Shown: positions 46,886 to 57,031, counted from the first letter of the stretch. The stretch: 58,502 nucleotides of DNA from Streptacidiphilus neutrinimicus (GCF_000787815.1 NZ_BBPO01000017.1:52747-111248), one strand, 5' to 3'. Notes: generated from the letters alone by a model not told the origin. A program made the numbers and translations.

Positions 46886-47176
46886 TCAGTGGGTGTCCGG
46901 GCGCAGGACCTTGGTGCGCAGCACCTGCTCGCTCAGGTTGAGCTGACGGTCCAGCTCCTTGACGACAGCAGGCTCAGCCTTGATGTCGAGCACGGAGTAG
47001 ATGCCCTCGGACTGCTTCTTGATCTCGTACGCCAGACGACGACGACCCCAGGTGTCGATCTTCTCGACGGAACCGCCGCCAGTCTTGACGACATTGGCGA
47101 AGTTCTCGATCAGCGGGGCGACAGCGCGCTCCTCGACGGACGGGTCGAGGATCACCATGACCTCGTAGTGACGCAT
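46886..47176 (-). CDS. rpsF: 30S ribosomal protein S6
   Basis: The 96-residue protein has the S6 pattern [38 protein letters not shown] and [16 protein letters not shown]. It is the first gene of the operon with ssb, rpsR and rplI. GAGGTGGG lies upstream of its ATG. Gap to the next gene on the other side is 266 bp and holds the divergent promoters. Confidence 0.98.
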   Translation of the reverse strand: MRHYEVMVILDPSVEERAVAPLIENFANVVKTGGGSVEKIDTWGRRRLAYEIKKQSEGIYSVLDIKAEPAVVKELDRQLNLSEQVLRTKVLRPDTH

Positions 47177-47442
47177 TGCGGAACCCACCTCCTCTGGACT
47201 CAGGCGGCCACGGTCTCTCCGTGGCAGGAGGGTCTTCAATACACGTCGGCAACGGTAGCGACCGCCACTGACAACGTCGGAGACGACGATGCCGGACGGG
47301 AGCACACCGCTGCAGACGGTCCAGCCTACAGGCACCCGATCGGGGGCTTGAAATCCACCCTCGTACCGCCGCAATCTGTACACATCGGGTACGAGGCGCA
47401 CTACGGTGCGTCATCGCTTGACCTCCCTAAGGAGGCGGTCCC

Positions 47443-47772
47443 ATGGCTCAGTCAGCCCCGCCGGTCCGTGCTGCCGGCCAGGCCCCCCGCCGCAATCCGC
47501 TGGCGGCCCTGTTCAACACCGACGGCAAACCGCACCCCCTGGAGAACACGCTCACCGCCGTCACCGCGGTCCTCGGCATCATCGCGATCGCCACCTGCGC
47601 CTTCCACAGCCTGCACATCCTGGCCTCCTGGACTGGCCTGGCCGGGGTGATCACCGCTGCCTTCGCGCAGTACAGGTCCGCAACGACGGCCGAACGCTTC
47701 GTCATCGTGGTGACCGGCGGTATGGCCGCGGTCGGCCTCGGCATCGGTCTCGCCCACGGCGGGCTGATCTGA
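47443..47772 (+). CDS. Small membrane protein of unknown function
   Basis: The 109-residue protein has a basic N-terminus (APRRNPLAALFNTDG) and three hydrophobic segments (about 37-56, 60-76, 83-105), ending in GGLI. AAGGAGG lies seven bases before the ATG. I know no function. It sits between the divergent rpsF operon and the FemX-like gene, in a position conserved, from memory, in Streptomyces. Confidence 0.8.
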   Translation: MAQSAPPVRAAGQAPRRNPLAALFNTDGKPHPLENTLTAVTAVLGIIAIATCAFHSLHILASWTGLAGVITAAFAQYRSATTAERFVIVVTGGMAAVGLGIGLAHGGLI

Positions 47773-47913
47773 CCCGGTCGGCGGGCTGACCCGGCCCCCC
47801 GATCCGACCGGCCGCGCGGGAGGTCCCCGCGCGGCACGTCACCTCTATGGGGTGCTCCGCCAGGGCAGTAGGCTGCGCACTTGACGCGATCCACGCCCGA
47901 GGAGCACCCCCAC

Positions 47914-49032
47914 ATGAGCCTGCGCCTGAGGACCATCAGCCGCGAGGAGCACCTGGCCTTCATCCGGAGCCTGCCGTCCGCGAGCCACATGCAGGTGCCC
48001 TCCTGGGCGGACGTCAAGGCCGAGTGGCGCAACGAGTCGATCGGCTGGTTCGACGAGCGCGACCAGATCGTGGGCGCCGGCCTGGTGCTCTACCGGCAAC
48101 TGCCCAAGGTCAAGCGGTACCTGGCCTACCTCCCCGAAGGCCCGGTCATCGACTGGTTCGACCCGAATCTCGAGGGCTGGCTGCGCCCGATGCTGGACCA
48201 CCTGAAGGGCCAGGGCGCCTTCACGGTGAAGATGGGCCCGCCGGTGATCATCCGTCGCTGGCAGGCGGAGACCATCAAGAACGCCATCGCCGGCGGCGAG
48301 GCCAAGCGCCTGCGCGACATCGAGGCGGACTGGTACGAGCCGCGCGCGATCGACACCGCGGACCGGCTGCGCCGGATGGGCTGGCAGCAGGGCGAGGACG
48401 GGGGCGCCGGCTTCGGCGACGTTCAGCCGCGCTACGTCTTCCAGGTGCCGCTGGCCAACCGCTCCCTCGACGACATCCTCAAGGGCTTCAACCAGCTGTG
48501 GCGCCGTAACATCAAGAAGGCCGAGAAGTCGGGCGTCGAGATCGTCCAGGGCGGCTACGACGACCTGCCCGTCTTCCACCAGCTCTACCTGGAGACGGCG
48601 GAGCGCGACAAGTTCATCCCGCGCCCGCTGTCGTACTTCCAGCGCCAGTGGCGCGCGCTGACCGCCGAGGACCCCAACCGGATGCGCCTGTACCTGGCGT
48701 ACCACGAGGGGGACCCGCTGGCGGGCACCACCATGATCACCGTGGGCCAGCACGTCTGGTACTCCTACGGCGCCTCCACCGTGCACAAGCGCGAGGTCCA
48801 GCCGAACAACGCCATCCAGTGGCGGATGATGCGTGACGCCTACGCGCTCGGCGCGACGGTCTACGACCTGCGCGGCATCAGCGACACCCTGGACGAGACC
48901 GACCACCTCTTCGGCCTGATCCGGTTCAAGGTGGGCACCGGCGGCCAGGCGGCCGAGTACCTGGGCGAATGGGACTTCCCGCTCAACAAGCTGCTGCACA
49001 AGGCCCTCGACATGTACATGCAGCGTCGCTGA
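47914..49032 (+). CDS. FemABX-family aminoacyltransferase
   Basis: The 372-residue protein has two GNAT-like FemAB halves (QVPSWADVKAEWRNESIGWF; PRYVFQVPLANRSLDDILKG, then QLWRRNIKKAEKSGVE). A helical segment and the C-terminal block YDLRGISDTLDETDHLFGLI followed by RFKVGTGGQAAEYLGEW complete the fold. Members attach amino acids from tRNA to the peptidoglycan stem peptide; actinobacterial ones add the Gly cross-bridge. The ATG at 47914 fits the family; a TTG at 47881 would extend it. It is 77 bp upstream of the alanine-racemase-like gene and probably in one operon with it. Confidence 0.93.
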   Translation: MSLRLRTISREEHLAFIRSLPSASHMQVPSWADVKAEWRNESIGWFDERDQIVGAGLVLYRQLPKVKRYLAYLPEGPVIDWFDPNLEGWLRPMLDHLKGQGAFTVKMGPPVIIRRWQAETIKNAIAGGEAKRLRDIEADWYEPRAIDTADRLRRMGWQQGEDGGAGFGDVQPRYVFQVPLANRSLDDILKGFNQLWRRNIKKAEKSGVEIVQGGYDDLPVFHQLYLETAERDKFIPRPLSYFQRQWRALTAEDPNRMRLYLAYHEGDPLAGTTMITVGQHVWYSYGASTVHKREVQPNNAIQWRMMRDAYALGATVYDLRGISDTLDETDHLFGLIRFKVGTGGQAAEYLGEWDFPLNKLLHKALDMYMQRR

Positions 49033-49109
49033 ACTCACGTCCGTGTACGTGGCGGGCGGCCCGTCCGCGTACGCTTCAACGACCGACACCGGAACGCGGA
49101 AGGCCTCCC

Positions 49110-50144
49110 ATGGCGCTCAGTATGTACGTGGACACCCCTCGCTGGCGTGACCACCAGCGCAAGGTGCTGGGGGCCTTCCCCGGCCTGGTGCCGGTCGCCA
49201 AGGGCAACGGCTACGGCTTCCGCAACACGCGGCTCGCCGAGGAGGCCACCCGCCTCGGCGCCGACATGCTGGCCGTGGGCACCGCCTACGAGGCCGCCGA
49301 GCTCAAGGACTTCTTCGGCCGCGACCTGATCGTGCTCACCCCTTACCGCATCGGCGAGGACCCGGTCCCGCTGCCGCACCGGGTGATCCGCACGGTCGGC
49401 TCCGTCGACGGCGTGCGCGCCCTGGTGGGCGGCCGGGTGGTCGTGGAGTGCATGACCGGCATGCGCCGGCACGGGGTCACCCCCGAGGACCTGCCGAAGC
49501 TGCGCATGGCCGTCGAGGACGTGCGGCTGGAGGGCTTCGCCGTCCACCTGCCCATGGACCGCCCCGACGGCGTCGACCCGCTCGGCGAGACCGCCCGCTG
49601 GGTCGACCAGCTGCGCACCGCCGGCCTGCCGGTGCGCACCATGTTCGTCAGCCACCTCTCCGCCTCGGAGATGGAGCAGTTGCAGGGCTGGTACCCCGAC
49701 GTGCGCTTCCGCGCCCGCATCGGCACCCAGCTGTGGCTCGGCGACCACGAGGCGATCGAGTGCCGCGGCACCGTCATGGACGTGCACCGCATGGCCAAGG
49801 GCGACCGCTTCGGCTACCGCCAGCACCGCGTCTCCGGCGACGGGCACCTGCTCGTCGTGGCCGGCGGCACGGCCCACGGCGTCGGCCTGGAGGCCCCGAA
49901 GAACATGTCGGGCCTGACGCCCCGCGCCAAGAACCTCGCCCGCGCGGGCCTGGCCACCCTCGGCCGCAACACCAGCCCGTTCAGCTGGAGCGGCGCCAAG
50001 CTCGGCTTCGCCGAGCCCCCGCACATGCAGGTCTCCCTGCTGTGGGTCCCGGGCGAGGTCGCCCCGCCCACCGTCGGCGAGGAGCTCCGCGCCACCCTGC
50101 GGCACACCACCACGCTCTTCGACCGCATCGTCGACCGGCACTGA
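49110..50144 (+). CDS. Alanine-racemase-like PLP protein, non-canonical
   Basis: The 344-residue protein has the alanine racemase N-terminal barrel fold with the PLP Lys in LVPVAKGNGYGFRNTRL; canonical enzymes have KADAYGHG there. ARIGTQLWLGDHEAIECRGT and GDRFGYRQHRVSGDGHLLVV resemble the C-terminal domain start, but the usual catalytic Tyr context is changed. It may be a racemase with another substrate or a non-catalytic PLP protein. It follows the FemX-like gene, so a role in peptidoglycan precursors is inferred. Confidence 0.85.
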   Translation: MALSMYVDTPRWRDHQRKVLGAFPGLVPVAKGNGYGFRNTRLAEEATRLGADMLAVGTAYEAAELKDFFGRDLIVLTPYRIGEDPVPLPHRVIRTVGSVDGVRALVGGRVVVECMTGMRRHGVTPEDLPKLRMAVEDVRLEGFAVHLPMDRPDGVDPLGETARWVDQLRTAGLPVRTMFVSHLSASEMEQLQGWYPDVRFRARIGTQLWLGDHEAIECRGTVMDVHRMAKGDRFGYRQHRVSGDGHLLVVAGGTAHGVGLEAPKNMSGLTPRAKNLARAGLATLGRNTSPFSWSGAKLGFAEPPHMQVSLLWVPGEVAPPTVGEELRATLRHTTTLFDRIVDRH

Positions 50145-50151
50145 ACAGGCG

Positions 50152-50196
50152 AACGGCTGAGGGGGCGACGCGTCACGCGTCGCCCCCTCAGCCGTT
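50152..50196. terminator. Perfect 21-bp-stem bidirectional terminator
   Basis: Arms 50152-50172 and 50176-50196 (core GGCTGAGGGGGCGACGCG) are fully complementary around the loop TCA. It lies between the racemase-like gene and the convergent glycosyltransferase gene. Confidence 0.93.
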
Positions 50197-50219
50197 GTTC
50201 ACGTCCTCAGCCGTACTCC

Positions 50220-51845
50220 TCAGCCGTCCAGGTGGGCGCTGCCGACGGCGTAGCTGGTGGTGCCGCTGGGGCGGGTGGCGTCGGTCGGGGCCGCCTGCAC
50301 GCGGACGCCGGAGAGGGTGAAGACGTCCGCCGCGCCGTCCAGGACGCCTCCGGAGGGGTCGTCGCTGCCGTCCGCGCGGACGGGGTCGGCTGCGGGAGCG
50401 AGGATGTCGCGGACGATCACCACGACCAGGTAGAGCGTCCCCAGGATGTGCACCGCGATCGCGGCGTGGTACCAGTCCGGCGGCAGGCCCCGCTGGTTGG
50501 GGGACGCGCTGTAGGCCAGGTAGTACCAGACTCCGAGGAAGTACAGCACCTCGCACGCCTGCCAGATCAGGAAGTCGCGCCAGCGCGGCCGCGCCAGCAC
50601 CGCCAGCGGCAGCAGCCACAGCACGTACTGCGGCGAGTAGACCTTGTTGGTCAGCGTGAACGCCGCGACCACCAGGAAGGCCAGCTGCGCGAAGCGCGGC
50701 CTGCGGTGCGCCGCCAGCGCCAGCCAGCCGATCCCGAGGAAGCACAGCACCAGGAGGATCGCGATGATCGTGTTGATGGTGTTGGTCGAGGCGTTCAGCC
50801 AGCCGTTCTGGGTCAGGATCAACCAGAACGAACCGAAGTCCACCCCGCGCGACTCGCTGAACGTGTAGAACGTCGCCCAGCCGGAGAAGTTGGCGATCAT
50901 GAACGGGATGTCGACCAGCAGCCAGGCGACCGCCGCCCCGGCGAAGGCCTGGCCGAACTCGCGCATCCGGCCCGCCCGCAGGCACAGCACCAGCAGCGGG
51001 CCCAGCAGGAAGACGGGGTAGAGCTTGGCCGCCGTCGCGAGACCGATCAGCACGCCCGCCCAGACGGGGTAGCGCCGCGCCCACAGGGCCATGCCCACGG
51101 CGGCAAGCGCGACCGCCAGCATGTCCCAGTTGATCGTCCCGTCCAGCGCCAACACCGGGGCCAGCGCGAACAGCAGCGCGTCCCACGGCCGACGGCGATG
51201 CGTGCGCGACACCGCGACCACGGCCACGACCGCGCAGATCAGCAGCATCCCGGCGTTGACCAGGTAGAAGATCTGCTCCCGGTAGACGTCCCCGCCGCCG
51301 GTCGGCGTCAGCTGCGCCGCGCCCCACACGAAGAGCCCGGTGAGCACCGGGTACTCCAGGTACTGCATGGTGGGGTCGGTGGAGCCGGGGATCTTGTCGA
51401 CGTAGGGAATGTTGCCGGGCAGGTTGAAGCCGCGCAGCGTGAACAGGTGCGGGATGTCGCTGTAGCAGGCGTGGTCGTACTGCGCCGAGGCCCCGTAGAA
51501 CCAGCCGCTGTCGTAGCAGGGCACCTTCTGCACCATCCCGAGCGCCCAGACCACCACGGTGATCACCGCGAGCACCCGGGCCGCTGTCCACCAGCTGACG
51601 CCGAGCAGCGCGTGCCGGCCGGGAGCGCCCCCGATCAGCTCGCTGGCGGCCGCGGAGACCGGGTCCTCGTCCGCGGGCACGACGACGGTGTCCTCCGGGG
51701 GTGGCACGGGCAGCGCCGGGCCCGGCGCGGGCGGGAAAGCGTCGTGCGCGCCGTCCACGTCGGCCTCCTCCGGGTCCGCCCAGGGGCGCGGCGCCGGCTC
51801 GTCTCCCCGACCGGCGTCGCCAGCCTGCTGGTCACTCGACGTCAT
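50220..51845 (-). CDS. GT-C family glycosyltransferase, GT87-like
   Basis: The 541-residue protein has about ten membrane helices, a 75-residue acidic Pro-rich N-terminus and a 75-residue C-terminal tail. Motifs include YLEYPVLTGLFVWGAAQL (acidic residue in the first large loop), AKLYPVFLLGPLLVL and NKVYSPQYVLWLLPLAVL, as in GT87 polyprenol-phosphate-mannose mannosyltransferases of actinobacteria. It would add sugars to lipid-linked glycans on the outer face. The ATG at 51845 has AGGA eight bases before it. It is 140 bp after the PBP gene. Confidence 0.85.
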   Translation of the reverse strand: MTSSDQQAGDAGRGDEPAPRPWADPEEADVDGAHDAFPPAPGPALPVPPPEDTVVVPADEDPVSAAASELIGGAPGRHALLGVSWWTAARVLAVITVVVWALGMVQKVPCYDSGWFYGASAQYDHACYSDIPHLFTLRGFNLPGNIPYVDKIPGSTDPTMQYLEYPVLTGLFVWGAAQLTPTGGGDVYREQIFYLVNAGMLLICAVVAVVAVSRTHRRRPWDALLFALAPVLALDGTINWDMLAVALAAVGMALWARRYPVWAGVLIGLATAAKLYPVFLLGPLLVLCLRAGRMREFGQAFAGAAVAWLLVDIPFMIANFSGWATFYTFSESRGVDFGSFWLILTQNGWLNASTNTINTIIAILLVLCFLGIGWLALAAHRRPRFAQLAFLVVAAFTLTNKVYSPQYVLWLLPLAVLARPRWRDFLIWQACEVLYFLGVWYYLAYSASPNQRGLPPDWYHAAIAVHILGTLYLVVVIVRDILAPAADPVRADGSDDPSGGVLDGAADVFTLSGVRVQAAPTDATRPSGTTSYAVGSAHLDG

Positions 51846-51985
51846 ACCGCTCATCCTGCCGCACGATCCTTTCCAGGCGTTGTGGACAACGCGATGCACC
51901 GCGGCACCGACGACGCCACGCGGCCCCCACCCAATCCGGGTCGGGGCCGCGTGGCACTACTTCACTGGGCTGCGCGGGAGGCCAG

Positions 51986-54616
51986 CTACTGGCCGCCGTT
52001 GACCCCTGCCGCCGGGGGCGTGGTGTCCGTAGGACCACCCCCGGGTCCGCCGGCGGCACCCCCACCGCGCTTCTTCGTGCTGGACGCCGACGGGCAGGGC
52101 CCCATCAGGCCGAGCGGATCACCACAGGTCGGACCACCCGCAGCGCCGCTCGGGCTGGACTGGCTCGCACTCGGCGAGGGCGACGTCGAAGCCGACGGGC
52201 TGGAGCTCGCGCTCGCCGAGGCGGAGGCGCTCGCCGAAGCGCTGGGCGCCGCGGTCGGCGCGCCGGACTCGTTGCCGCCCTTGGGCAGCGGCGTGGGCAC
52301 CGGGAAGTTCGCGACCGACTGACCCTGCAGGGCGGCCGTCATGTAGTCGACCCAGACCTGCGTCGGCATCACGGCGCCGAAGACCTTCGGGAAGCCACCG
52401 ACGCCGGCCATGGTCTGCAGGCCCTGGTTGTTCGGGTCCTCCTTGAACATGACCACCGAGGTGGACAGCTGCGGCGTGAAGCCGATGAACCAGGCCGACT
52501 TGTAGTCGTCGGTGGTACCGGTCTTGCCGGCCGCGGGACGCTGCAGGTCCTGGGCGTTGGTGCCCGTACCGTTCTGGACGACGCTCTGGAGCACGTTGGT
52601 CACCGTGTTGGCGATGTTCGGCTGCAGCGCGAGCTTCGTCTGGGGCTTGAGGGACCAGGGCTGCGCAATGCCGTCGAAGGTGACCTTGGAGACCGAGTAC
52701 GGGTCGTGGTAGTTGCCCTGGGCGGCGAAGGTCGCGTAGACGTTGGCCATCCGGATCGCACTGGGCGTCGAGGTGCCGATGTAGAAGCCGGCCGTGTCCT
52801 TCTGCAGCGACGAGCGCTCCAGCCCCAGGTTCAGCGCCATGTTCTCGACGTTGTCGTAGCCGACGTCCTCACCGAGCTGCACGTACGGCGTGTTGATGGA
52901 GTTCTCCATCGCGAAGCGCAGCGACCGGTAGCCGTACATGGTGGTGGAGTCGTTCGCCTGGTGGAGCAGACCGTCCGGCTCCGGGCAGGCGGAGTTGCCG
53001 GAGTTGTCCTGCAGGAAGTTGCCCTGCTGGTCGTGGATCTTGAGGCAGTCGTCCGCGTTGTACTTGCTGTCCGGCGTGATCGGCGTGCGGACCGAGGATC
53101 CCGGCGAGGTGACCGCGCCGTTGGTGAGCGCGGCTGCCAGGTCGATCGGCTTGAAGGTCGAACCGACCGGAACACCCAGAGTGTTGGCGTTGTCGGTGTA
53201 GTGGCCCTTGTCGGTGCCCGCGCCACCGTAGATGGCCACGATGGCGCCCGTGCTCGGGTCCACCGAAGCCGCACCGACCTGGACGTTGCTGTCGGCCTTG
53301 TGCTTCTTCGGGTCGATGTTCTTCGACTCCATCTTGGCGACGGCGGAGCTCAGCTCGTTGACCTTCTTCTGGTTGAAGGTCGTGACGATGCTGTAGCCGC
53401 CCTGCGCCAGCTTGGCGTCGTTCAGGTTGCCGCCCGAGTGCTGCTCCGCGTAGTTCTGCGCCAGGTCGACCAGGTAGCCGACCTGGCCCTTGAGCGCCTG
53501 GTTCGGAGTCCACTGCTTGGGTGTCGGGAAGCCGGTGGCGAAGGCCGCGTCGTGGTCCGCCTGCGTCATCCACTTGTTGACGACCATGCGGTTCAGCACG
53601 TACTGCCAGCGGCCGATGGCCCGTTGCTTGGCGGCCGCGTCGGTGTCCACGTTCTGCATGGTGCTGGGCTCGTTCACCGTGGCCGCGATGAAGGCGCCCT
53701 CACTGAGCGTCAGCTGTGAGGCGTGCACGCCGTAGTACGCCTCGGCCGCCGCCTCGATGCCGTAGGCGCCGCGGCCGTAGTAGTTGGTGTTGAGGTAGCC
53801 GTCGAGGACCTGGGCCTTCGTCATGCCGCCGTTGGCGATCTTTATCGAGATCAGGATCTCGCTGAGCTTGCGCGTGGCGGTCTGGGCGCTGTTCAGGTAG
53901 ACGTTCTTGACGAACTGCTGGGTGATCGTCGAGCCCGACTGCACGCTGCCGCCGGTCGCCATGTTCTTGACGGCACGGAGGATCGACATGGGGTCGACGC
54001 CGCTGTTCGTCTGGAACGTCTCGTCCTCGGCCGCCATGAAGTCGTGCTGGACCGGGACCGGGACGTCCGCGAGCTGGACGTTCTGCCGGTTGAAGCCGGT
54101 GCGGGCCATGACGGTCTTGCCGTCGTCCCAGTAGAAGATGTTGCCCTGCTTCAGGCTGTCCGCGTTCGCGTTCGGGATGCCCACGTGCGCGTACGCGTAG
54201 CCGACCAGCGCCGTCATGGCGCCGAAGATGAAGAGGAAGCAGCTGGTGACCAGCTTCCACGAGGGCAGCCAGCGACGGACGCCGCTCTTGCCCCAGCGCG
54301 GGTAGTCGATGAAGCGCCTCGGCCTCGGCCCCGTCGGAGGCTGCTTGCCTCCGCCGCCCCCCTTGCTCTGGGCGGCCCGGCGCATCTCGGCGCGGGTCAT
54401 CCGCGGCTGGCCCGCGGCGCCGCCGCCGGCCGGCCCCATGCCGTGGGAGGCGGGGACGCCGCCCGGCTGAGGCCGGGCGGTGCGGCGCGGCGGCATGCCG
54501 TCGCCCGGGCGGGCGCCGCCGCTCGGGCCGTGACCCGACGAACTCGGGCCCGCGGGGCGGCGGCCGCCGTTCTGCGGCTGCTGCGACTGCGGCGTTCTAC
54601 GCCGGTGTTCGCTCAT
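51986..54616 (-). CDS. Bifunctional penicillin-binding protein (class A)
   Basis: The 876-residue protein has a basic Gly/Pro-rich cytoplasmic tail, one membrane helix (about 118-141) and a GT51 transglycosylase domain with the catalytic Glu in AAEDETFQTNSGVD near 195 and GSTITQQFVKNVYL. The transpeptidase domain has the Ser in GSTFKPIDLA near 486, SIN in ENSINTPY and AGKTGTTDD near 697. A Ser/Ala/Pro repeat tail of about 110 residues ends it. It polymerises and cross-links peptidoglycan. The ATG at 54616 gives a normal start; the frame to 54745 is weak. Confidence 0.96.
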   Translation of the reverse strand: MSEHRRRTPQSQQPQNGGRRPAGPSSSGHGPSGGARPGDGMPPRRTARPQPGGVPASHGMGPAGGGAAGQPRMTRAEMRRAAQSKGGGGGKQPPTGPRPRRFIDYPRWGKSGVRRWLPSWKLVTSCFLFIFGAMTALVGYAYAHVGIPNANADSLKQGNIFYWDDGKTVMARTGFNRQNVQLADVPVPVQHDFMAAEDETFQTNSGVDPMSILRAVKNMATGGSVQSGSTITQQFVKNVYLNSAQTATRKLSEILISIKIANGGMTKAQVLDGYLNTNYYGRGAYGIEAAAEAYYGVHASQLTLSEGAFIAATVNEPSTMQNVDTDAAAKQRAIGRWQYVLNRMVVNKWMTQADHDAAFATGFPTPKQWTPNQALKGQVGYLVDLAQNYAEQHSGGNLNDAKLAQGGYSIVTTFNQKKVNELSSAVAKMESKNIDPKKHKADSNVQVGAASVDPSTGAIVAIYGGAGTDKGHYTDNANTLGVPVGSTFKPIDLAAALTNGAVTSPGSSVRTPITPDSKYNADDCLKIHDQQGNFLQDNSGNSACPEPDGLLHQANDSTTMYGYRSLRFAMENSINTPYVQLGEDVGYDNVENMALNLGLERSSLQKDTAGFYIGTSTPSAIRMANVYATFAAQGNYHDPYSVSKVTFDGIAQPWSLKPQTKLALQPNIANTVTNVLQSVVQNGTGTNAQDLQRPAAGKTGTTDDYKSAWFIGFTPQLSTSVVMFKEDPNNQGLQTMAGVGGFPKVFGAVMPTQVWVDYMTAALQGQSVANFPVPTPLPKGGNESGAPTAAPSASASASASASASSSPSASTSPSPSASQSSPSGAAGGPTCGDPLGLMGPCPSASSTKKRGGGAAGGPGGGPTDTTPPAAGVNGGQ

Positions 54617-55017
54617 GCTGCTTCCAGCTGTTCCTCGGACTGAAGGCTGCGCTGCGGCTGCCTGAAGGCGGTCATCCTGATCCCCCATGGCGACGCGGGC
54701 CGAAGAGGCCAGAGTCCGCCAGGGACGGGGACGCCACTGGGGCATCCGTGGTTCCCGTTTTTCCTGACGGCTTTCTGCATAGGCGACAGATTACGCAGGC
54801 TGGGAAGGGCCTTAATCGGGCGTCAACTCTCATTTGGGACATATCGACAACAGATCCTTATGAAAGGTCAGCCAAACTCCCGTTCGGGGACCACACAACC
54901 GTCACGTCCGGGGCGCGCCACCGGCTCTCCTTATACGGAACCGACAACTGTGAGGCCCGCCACCACCCGCCCTGTCGACCCCCTCTTGCCCGCCGCCGCA
55001 GCGGCGTCATATCGTCT
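54617..55017. other. Divergent promoter region of the PBP and PadR genes
   Basis: No gene is supported here. Stretches near 54775-54860 are unusually AT-rich for this chromosome and may hold the PBP promoter on the reverse strand. Confidence 0.55.
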
Positions 55018-55040
55018 CGATGTATCGGTTCGATACATCG
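55018..55040. promoter_or_regulatory. PadR-type operator
   Basis: CGATGTATCG (55018-55027) and CGATACATCG (55031-55040) are perfect arms around GTT. A -10-like CATACT lies at 55047-55052, so the site overlaps or sits just before the promoter of the PadR gene. Autoregulation is inferred. Confidence 0.75.
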
Positions 55041-55115
55041 CGGTGGCATACTCGTGGTGACGACAGCGGGACCGGTTCGACGCGGCACACAGGACGAAGG
55101 AGGCGAAGCCAGATC

Positions 55116-55724
55116 ATGAGCAGGCGCTCGGGCATCCTGGAGTTCGCCGTCCTCGGCCTGCTGCACGACTCGCCCATGCACGGTTACGAGCTGCGCAAGC
55201 GGCTCAACGTGCTGCTCGGCTCGTTCCGTGCCTTCTCCTACGGCACGCTCTACCCCTGCCTCAAGAGCCTCGTCGCTCAGGGCTACCTGGTCGAGGACAA
55301 CCCCGACGCCGAGTACATCCCCGCAACCGCCCTGAACGGCAAGCGATCGAAGATCGTCTACCGGCTGACCGGCGAGGGCAAGCAGCGCTTCGAGGAGCTG
55401 CTCGCCGACTCCGGTCCCGACGCCTGGGAGGACGAGCACTTCGGCGTGCACTTCGCCTTCTTCGGCCAGACCGACAAAGCCGTGCGCATGCGCGTGCTGG
55501 AGGGTCGCCGGAACCGGCTGGAGGAGCGCCTGGAGAGGATGCGGGCCTCACTCGCCCGCACCCGCGAGCGCTTGGACGCCTACACCCTCGAACTGCAGCG
55601 TCACGGCCTGGAGTCGGTCGAGCGCGAGGTCCGCTGGCTCAACGAGCTGATCGAGACCGAGCGCGCGAACCGCGGCGGCCGCGGACACGCCACCTCCCCC
55701 CCGGGCGGCGGCGAGCAGCAGTAG
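55116..55724 (+). CDS. PadR-family transcriptional regulator
   Basis: The 202-residue regulator has the PadR winged helix (GILEFAVLGLLHDSPMHGYE; SYGTLYPCLKSLVAQGYLVE) and a C-terminal helical Vir-like dimerisation part (ERLERMRASLARTRERLDAY). GGAGG lies upstream of the ATG. The gene is followed 131 bp later by ino1, a pairing conserved from memory in streptomycetes. Control of ino1 and itself through the palindrome upstream is inferred. Confidence 0.93.
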   Translation: MSRRSGILEFAVLGLLHDSPMHGYELRKRLNVLLGSFRAFSYGTLYPCLKSLVAQGYLVEDNPDAEYIPATALNGKRSKIVYRLTGEGKQRFEELLADSGPDAWEDEHFGVHFAFFGQTDKAVRMRVLEGRRNRLEERLERMRASLARTRERLDAYTLELQRHGLESVEREVRWLNELIETERANRGGRGHATSPPGGGEQQ

Positions 55725-55855
55725 CAGCATGCGGGCGGCCGGGGGAGCGCCGGTGATCGGCAGCGACCTACCGCATGACCTATGACGTACCGCATTGACG
55801 AAGGCAGAGACTCGCGCCGCATCGCGAGTCTCACGAGCAACAAGGAGCAACCGGA

Positions 55856-56938
55856 ATGAGTTCGGTTCGCGTAGCCATCGTGGGAGTCGGCAACTGCGCC
55901 GCTTCCCTGGTGCAGGGTGTCGAGTACTACAAGGACGCCGACCCGAACAGCCGCGTGCCGGGCCTCATGCACGTGCAGTTCGGTGACTACCACGTCCGTG
56001 ACGTGGAGTTCGTGGCCGCGTTCGACGTGGACGCCAAGAAGGTCGGCCTCGACCTGGCGGACGCGATCGGCGCCTCCGAGAACAACACCATCAAGATCTG
56101 CGACGTGCCGACCAAGGGCGTCCAGGTCCAGCGCGGCCACACCCTCGACGGCCTCGGCAAGTACTACCTGGAGACCATCCAGGAGTCCGCCGAGGAGCCG
56201 GTCGACGTGGTCCAGATCCTCAAGGACCGCCAGGTCGACGTCCTGGTCTGCTACCTGCCCGTCGGCTCCGAGGCCGCTGCGAAGTTCTACGCGCAGTGCG
56301 CCATCGACGCCAAGGTCGCCTTCGTCAACGCCCTCCCGGTCTTCATCGCCGGCACCAAGGAGTGGGCGGACAAGTTCACCGAGGCCGGCGTGCCGATCGT
56401 CGGTGACGACATCAAGTCCCAGGTGGGCGCGACCATCACGCACCGCGTGATGGCGAAGCTGTTCGAGGACCGCGGTGTCATCCTCGAGCGCACCATGCAG
56501 CTGAACGTCGGCGGCAACATGGACTTCAAGAACATGCTCGAGCGCGAGCGCCTGGAGTCCAAGAAGATCTCCAAGACGCAGGCCGTCACCTCCCAGATCC
56601 GCGACCGCGAGCTGGGCGCCAAGAACGTCCACATCGGCCCGTCCGACTACGTCGCGTGGCTCGACGACCGCAAGTGGGCGTACGTCCGCCTCGAGGGCCG
56701 CGCCTTCGGTGACGTTCCGCTGAACCTGGAGTACAAGCTCGAGGTCTGGGACTCCCCGAACTCGGCCGGCGTCATCATCGACGCGGTGCGCGCGGCGAAG
56801 ATCGCCAAGGACCGCGGCATCGGCGGCCCGATCCTGTCGGCGTCCTCGTACTTCATGAAGTCCCCGCCGGTGCAGTACTTCGACGACGAGGCCAAGGAGA
56901 ACGTCGAGAAGTTCATCCGCGGCGAGGTCGAGCGCTGA
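55856..56938 (+). CDS. ino1: Inositol-3-phosphate synthase
   Basis: The 360-residue enzyme converts glucose-6-phosphate to inositol-1-phosphate with NAD, feeding mycothiol and phosphatidylinositol synthesis. Conserved blocks are [20 protein letters not shown] (NAD site), [19 protein letters not shown] and [18 protein letters not shown] with KISKTQAV and [22 protein letters not shown] lies eight bases before the ATG. It follows the PadR gene and probably shares a transcript with it. Confidence 0.97.
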   Translation: MSSVRVAIVGVGNCAASLVQGVEYYKDADPNSRVPGLMHVQFGDYHVRDVEFVAAFDVDAKKVGLDLADAIGASENNTIKICDVPTKGVQVQRGHTLDGLGKYYLETIQESAEEPVDVVQILKDRQVDVLVCYLPVGSEAAAKFYAQCAIDAKVAFVNALPVFIAGTKEWADKFTEAGVPIVGDDIKSQVGATITHRVMAKLFEDRGVILERTMQLNVGGNMDFKNMLERERLESKKISKTQAVTSQIRDRELGAKNVHIGPSDYVAWLDDRKWAYVRLEGRAFGDVPLNLEYKLEVWDSPNSAGVIIDAVRAAKIAKDRGIGGPILSASSYFMKSPPVQYFDDEAKENVEKFIRGEVER

Positions 56939-57031
56939 CGCGCTGACGCGCGGACCGTCTCGGACACCCGAAGGGCCCCTGGCTGCCATCCGGCGGACGG
57001 GGGCATTCGGCGTTCCCGGCCCGGCGGTCGA

